Shown in pieces: positions 14,483 through 17,117 of a DNA stretch of 17,117 bases. The notes under the pieces were generated by a model. That model did no database searches and was not told the DNA's origin. It worked only from the letters and a program-made list of their open reading frames with translations. The stretch covers positions 1 through 17,117 of the forward strand of contig JAYUHO010000069.1 of the NCBI GenBank assembly GCA_043766915.1, read 5' to 3'. Numbering within the stretch: position 1 is the stretch's first letter; each line of letters opens with the position of its first letter. The stretch is from JANNAT01 sp043766915 (lineage in GTDB: Bacteria > Pseudomonadota > Alphaproteobacteria > Rhodobacterales > Rhodobacteraceae). A program made the position numbers and the translations under genes.

Positions 14483-15534
14483 CCCTCCATCTCGGCCAGT
14501 TTAGTCGCCTGATCATGCGCCATCAGCGCGTTGACCACCTCGCCCAGATCGCCCGCCATCACTGCCGCCAGTGAATACAGCGTCAGGTTGATGCGGTGAT
14601 CGGTCATCCGGCCCTGGGGAAAGTTATAGGTGCGGATGCGTTCGCTGCGATCGCCCGACCCCACCTGCGATTTGCGGTCAGCGGCACGTGCATCATCAAC
14701 GCGGGCGCGTTCCAGATCGTAAAGCCGCGCGCGCAGCACCTGCATCGCCAGTTCTTTATTGCGGTGCTGCGATTTTTGCGCCGATGTCACAATCATTCCG
14801 GTGGGCAAATGGGTGATACGTACCGCAGAATCGGTGGTGTTCACGTGCTGGCCACCCGCACCCGACGCGCGCATGGTATCAATGCGCAGATCCGACGCCG
14901 GGATCACCAGATCAACCTCTTCAGCCTCGGGCAGCACAGCGACGGTGGCGGCAGAGGTATGCACCCGACCTTGCGATTCGGTTTCGGGCACACGTTGAAC
15001 GCGATGCACCCCGGATTCAAACTTCAGCCGGGCAAAGACGCCCTCGCCCTTGATATGCACCGAGACGTCCTTGATCCCGCCCAGATCGCTGTCTTGCTGA
15101 TCCATGATCTCAAACGTCCAGCCCATGGATTCGGAATAGCGCTGATACATTCGCAACAAATCAGCGGCAAAAAGCGCCGCCTCATCGCCGCCTGTGCCGG
15201 GACGAATTTCCAAAATCGCAGGCCGTGCATCGGCGGCATCTTTGGGCAGCAGTGCCAGTTGCAGACGGGTTTCCATTTCCGGAATGCGGGCGCGCAAGAC
15301 GGGCAGTTCTTCCTCGGCCAGTGCCTTCATTTCGGGATCGGTCAGCAGAATTTCCGCCTCGGCCAGATCATCCAGCGCGCGGCGATAAGATGTGATCTCA
15401 TCTGCCACAGGTTTGAGATCGGAGTATTCGCGCGACAGCGTGGCTATTTCAGCAGGCGATGCCCCTGCGTTCAGCCGGGCTTCGAGAAACTCGAACCGCT
15501 GGGTGATTTGGGCAAGTTTGTCTAACGGAACCAT
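14479..15534 (-). CDS. prfA: Peptide chain release factor 1 (RF1)
   Basis: This 351-residue class I release factor reads UAA and UAG. The GGQ motif lies at 227-229 in RASGAGGQHVNTTDSAVRI. The stop-codon-recognition PxT tripeptide is P183-E184-T185 in HRVQRVPETESQGR. RPGTGGDEAALFA (111-123) and RIRTYNFPQGRMTDHRINLT are also typical. The frame stays open for 252 bases upstream, but that stretch runs through intergenic repeat copy B, so I take the ATG at 15534 (MVPLDKLAQITQRFEFLEAR), which matches the usual RF1 N-terminus and length. No Shine-Dalgarno is visible before this ATG. It is the first gene of prfA-prmC(-DUF4167). Confidence 0.97.
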   Translation of the reverse strand: MVPLDKLAQITQRFEFLEARLNAGASPAEIATLSREYSDLKPVADEITSYRRALDDLAEAEILLTDPEMKALAEEELPVLRARIPEMETRLQLALLPKDAADARPAILEIRPGTGGDEAALFAADLLRMYQRYSESMGWTFEIMDQQDSDLGGIKDVSVHIKGEGVFARLKFESGVHRVQRVPETESQGRVHTSAATVAVLPEAEEVDLVIPASDLRIDTMRASGAGGQHVNTTDSAVRITHLPTGMIVTSAQKSQHRNKELAMQVLRARLYDLERARVDDARAADRKSQVGSGDRSERIRTYNFPQGRMTDHRINLTLYSLAAVMAGDLGEVVNALMAHDQATKLAEMEG

Positions 15535-15581
15535 ATCGGCGGTGTGCCGCGTTGGCGCGTTAGGGTCAAGGGGCCAGACGT

Positions 15582-15655
15582 GGGGGCGCTGCCCCCGTCT
15601 CAATTGCAAGCGCAATTGAGCCTCCCCCGGGATATTTGGACCAGAATGAAAGGTT
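15582..15655 (+). repeat. Intergenic repeat element, copy B
   Basis: This copy has the same order of parts as the element at 2453-2527. The first hairpin is GGGGGC-GCT-GCCCCC (15582-15596). The second is CTCAATTGC-AAGC-GCAATTGAG (15599-15620), a perfect 9-base stem. The tail is CCTCCCCCGGGATATTTGG then ACCAGAATGAAAGG (15621-15653). The hairpin sequences differ from copy A while the tail is nearly identical, so stem structure seems to be kept by paired changes. It sits about 48 bases upstream of the prfA start, in the orientation opposite to prfA. Confidence 0.75.
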
Positions 15656-15723
15656 AAAGAGGATTGCAGCAAATCTGATTCAGAGTGGCCGCACCCAAAG
15701 ACAAACTGAGAGTGGGACTGTTG

Positions 15724-15765
15724 CGAGTTGCTTTCAATGGGGAGCACCCCATTGAAAGCAACTCG
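15724..15765 (-). repeat. Perfect 19-bp-arm hairpin at the end of the speB-DUF1499 operon
   Basis: CGAGTTGCTTTCAATGGGG (15724-15742) and its exact reverse complement (15747-15765) enclose the loop AGCA. It starts two bases beyond the DUF1499 stop codon, so it forms the end of that transcript. The minus strand continues CAACAGTCCC with no U-run, so it is not a textbook intrinsic terminator. It could be a Rho-linked 3' end or a stabilising stem, or a mobile palindromic repeat. No second copy is in the window. Confidence 0.85.
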
Positions 15766-15767
15766 TT

Positions 15768-16226
15768 CTAAAGCGCAGTTAACCATCCGCGAAGGCGGGC
15801 GGCGTTGACGCCTGCATCAGACTTGCCAAACCGCAGGCGGGCAAAAATCTCGAGCCGGGTGCCTTCGGGCGTCTGGATGGCTTGGGCAGTGGTAAAGTCG
15901 GGAAACCCCCACAGGGCCGAGCGGGTGATCCAAGTGATGCGACCACTGGCGGCATCGCCCGCAAAGCGCCGTGTCCGGGTGGTGGTGGTGGCGATGGCGT
16001 CAAGGTTTGCAAGCACACTCACCGCAGGGTCACTCAACAGGCACACCGCCCGGGCCGACGCCGTCGATACGGTGATCTGATCGACACAGGCCCCCGGTTT
16101 GGCAGGTAAAGCGCTTGCGATATCACCATGCCAGCGGGCCGGATCATTCGGTGACAGCCGGACATAGGCGGCAAAGACGACCCCAATCAGCAGCAACCCA
16201 ATCGCAAGCGTCGTGGTAATCGTCAT
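15768..16226 (-). CDS. DUF1499 domain-containing protein, membrane-anchored
   Basis: This protein of about 152 residues has one N-terminal hydrophobic segment (TLAIGLLLIGVVFAAYV), an uncleaved anchor or signal, and then a DUF1499 domain with ARAVCLLS, VLANLDAIA, TRRFAGD, ITWITRSALWGFPDFTTAQA and the closing LRFGKSDAGVNAARLRGWL. The function of the family is unknown to me. Two ATGs are possible. The one at 16235 sits against the AAAGG, which overlaps the speB stop (TAAAGG). The one at 16226 has that AAAGGA eight bases upstream, so I prefer it; the earlier start would add only MTR. It is translationally linked to speB, but no functional link is evident from sequence. Confidence 0.88.
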   Translation of the reverse strand: MTITTTLAIGLLLIGVVFAAYVRLSPNDPARWHGDIASALPAKPGACVDQITVSTASARAVCLLSDPAVSVLANLDAIATTTTRTRRFAGDAASGRITWITRSALWGFPDFTTAQAIQTPEGTRLEIFARLRFGKSDAGVNAARLRGWLTAL

Positions 16227-16238
16227 GCGGGTCATCCT

Positions 16239-17117
16239 TTACCGCTGTGTCCGGGCCCAATGGTACAGGCAAATCAGCTCATACGCCACATGCGCCCCGG
16301 CAATCGCCGTGGCCCCGGTGGTGTCATAGGGCGGTGAGACTTCTACCACGTCGCCACCCACCATGTTGATGCCCGCCAGATCCCGCAACATCGCCGCCGC
16401 TTGCCAGCTGTGCAGCCCGCCCCAGACCGGCGTGCCGGTGCCGGGGGCTACCGAGGGATCAAGGGCGTCGATGTCGAACGTCACATAAGTCGGATGATCG
16501 CCCACAATCGCGCGCGCCTTTGCCACGGCAGCCGCGATACCGCTTTCATGCACTTCGCGCGCGTCGATCACATTCACGCCAAGGTAATCTTCGGTCGTGG
16601 TGCGAATACCGATCTGAACCGACCGTTTGGCATCCACCAGCCCGGTTTTAACCGCCTTATACAGCATCGTGCCATGATCGATCCGGGTCAGATCATCGTC
16701 GGGCCACAGATCGGAATGCGCGTCAAAATGGATCACCGCCAGCGGGCCGAACTTTTCGGCATAGGCGCGCAGAATGGGGAAGGTGATGTAATGATCGCCG
16801 CCAAGGGTGATCGTGCCGGCACCTGCCTTCAGGATGGTGGCGATATGCGCGGTCAGGGTGGCGGGGAATTCGGACGTCTTGGCATAATCGAAGGCCAGAT
16901 CGCCATAGTCGATGATGTTCATATCTTCCAGCGGGTTGGTGGGCCAGCCGTAGGGCGGATCATAGGGCTGCAAGGTTGATGCCTCCCGGATCGCACGTGG
17001 CCCGAAACGGGTGCCGGGGCGGTGGGTGACCGCCTGATCAAACGGCACGCCGGTGATTGCCAGATCAACGCCGGTCAGGTCTTTGGTATAGCTGCGGCGC
17101 AGGAACGACGTGGCCCC
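16239..17117 (-). CDS. speB: Agmatinase / ureohydrolase family enzyme (5' truncated)
   Basis: The visible 292 residues belong to the arginase/agmatinase family of binuclear manganese enzymes; agmatinase splits agmatine into putrescine and urea. The frame is open to the window edge (GATSFLRRSYTKDLTGVDLA), so the GTG at 17048 is an internal Val and the start lies outside, probably a few dozen residues upstream. All six metal ligands are present: His in LGGDHYITFP, Asp-His-Asp in IHFDAHSDLW, and two Asp in TFDIDALDPSVAPGTGTP. The glutamate in VVEVSPPYD is also kept. Related guanidino-hydrolases (guanidinobutyrase, guanidine hydrolase) share these motifs, so the substrate is inferred. It lies first in the visible operon, four bases before the DUF1499 gene's earlier ATG. 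Confidence 0.92.
   Translation of the reverse strand, partial: GATSFLRRSYTKDLTGVDLAITGVPFDQAVTHRPGTRFGPRAIREASTLQPYDPPYGWPTNPLEDMNIIDYGDLAFDYAKTSEFPATLTAHIATILKAGAGTITLGGDHYITFPILRAYAEKFGPLAVIHFDAHSDLWPDDDLTRIDHGTMLYKAVKTGLVDAKRSVQIGIRTTTEDYLGVNVIDAREVHESGIAAAVAKARAIVGDHPTYVTFDIDALDPSVAPGTGTPVWGGLHSWQAAAMLRDLAGINMVGGDVVEVSPPYDTTGATAIAGAHVAYELICLYHWARTQR

Noticed and set aside
14596..15525. Open frame of 309 residues antisense to prfA
   Set aside because: Shadow frame with no recognisable domains; prfA on the opposite strand is certain.
15535..15786. N-terminal extension of RF1 by 84 residues
   Set aside because: The frame runs through intergenic repeat copy B and the 19-bp hairpin and does not resemble RF1.
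1..17117. Defence system, toxin-antitoxin pair, prophage, insertion sequence, CRISPR or tRNA
   Set aside because: No hallmark genes, terminal repeats or tRNA-like folds were seen. Every coding stretch is a recognisable core gene or conserved domain family.

Overview
This window looks like a chromosomal housekeeping region of an alphaproteobacterium, most likely a Rhodobacteraceae (Roseobacter-group) species. The evidence is GC-rich coding sequence, frequent ATGA/TGATG gene overlaps, a DUF4167 gene beside prfA-prmC, and a TIGR02281-type aspartic protease beside marC. This placement rests on recognition of protein families and gene order, not on a database search. I recognise all sixteen protein genes at family level. 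Two are cut by the window edges: an ABC-F ATPase on the left and agmatinase on the right. I see no rRNA, tRNA, CRISPR array, phage gene or transposase.

Layout. (1) 1-2408, plus strand: the end of a YheS-like ABC-F ATPase, then a MarC-family membrane protein overlapping a membrane-anchored retropepsin-like protease. (2) 2409-2611: a gap between convergent genes that holds copy A of an intergenic repeat. (3) 2612-4582, minus strand: pepA-holC. (4) 4723-12273, plus strand: a compact run lptF-lptG-lptD-surA-like-pdxA-rsmA. Only the 89-bp gap before rsmA interrupts it, and most of that gap is a striking nested palindrome. (5) 12277-12301: a strong hairpin terminator shared by convergent rsmA and the DUF4167 gene. 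(6) 12312-15534, minus strand: prfA-prmC-DUF4167, with prfA and prmC overlapping. (7) 15535-15767: a gap with copy B of the intergenic repeat and a perfect 19-bp-arm hairpin. (8) 15768-17117, minus strand: speB then a DUF1499 gene.

How the genes work together. The central run joins the inner-membrane LPS extraction pair (LptF, LptG), the outer-membrane LPS translocon (LptD) and a SurA-type periplasmic chaperone of the kind that helps LptD fold, followed by PdxA (vitamin B6) and RsmA (16S rRNA dimethylation). The prfA-prmC pair makes release factor 1 and the enzyme that methylates its GGQ glutamine. PepA and HolC form the divergent partner operon.

No stretch longer than 300 bases lacks a gene; the longest gaps are 203, 218 and 233 bases. 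I did not find a convincing new multi-gene system. The least explained sequence is the non-coding palindromes and the two-copy intergenic repeat.
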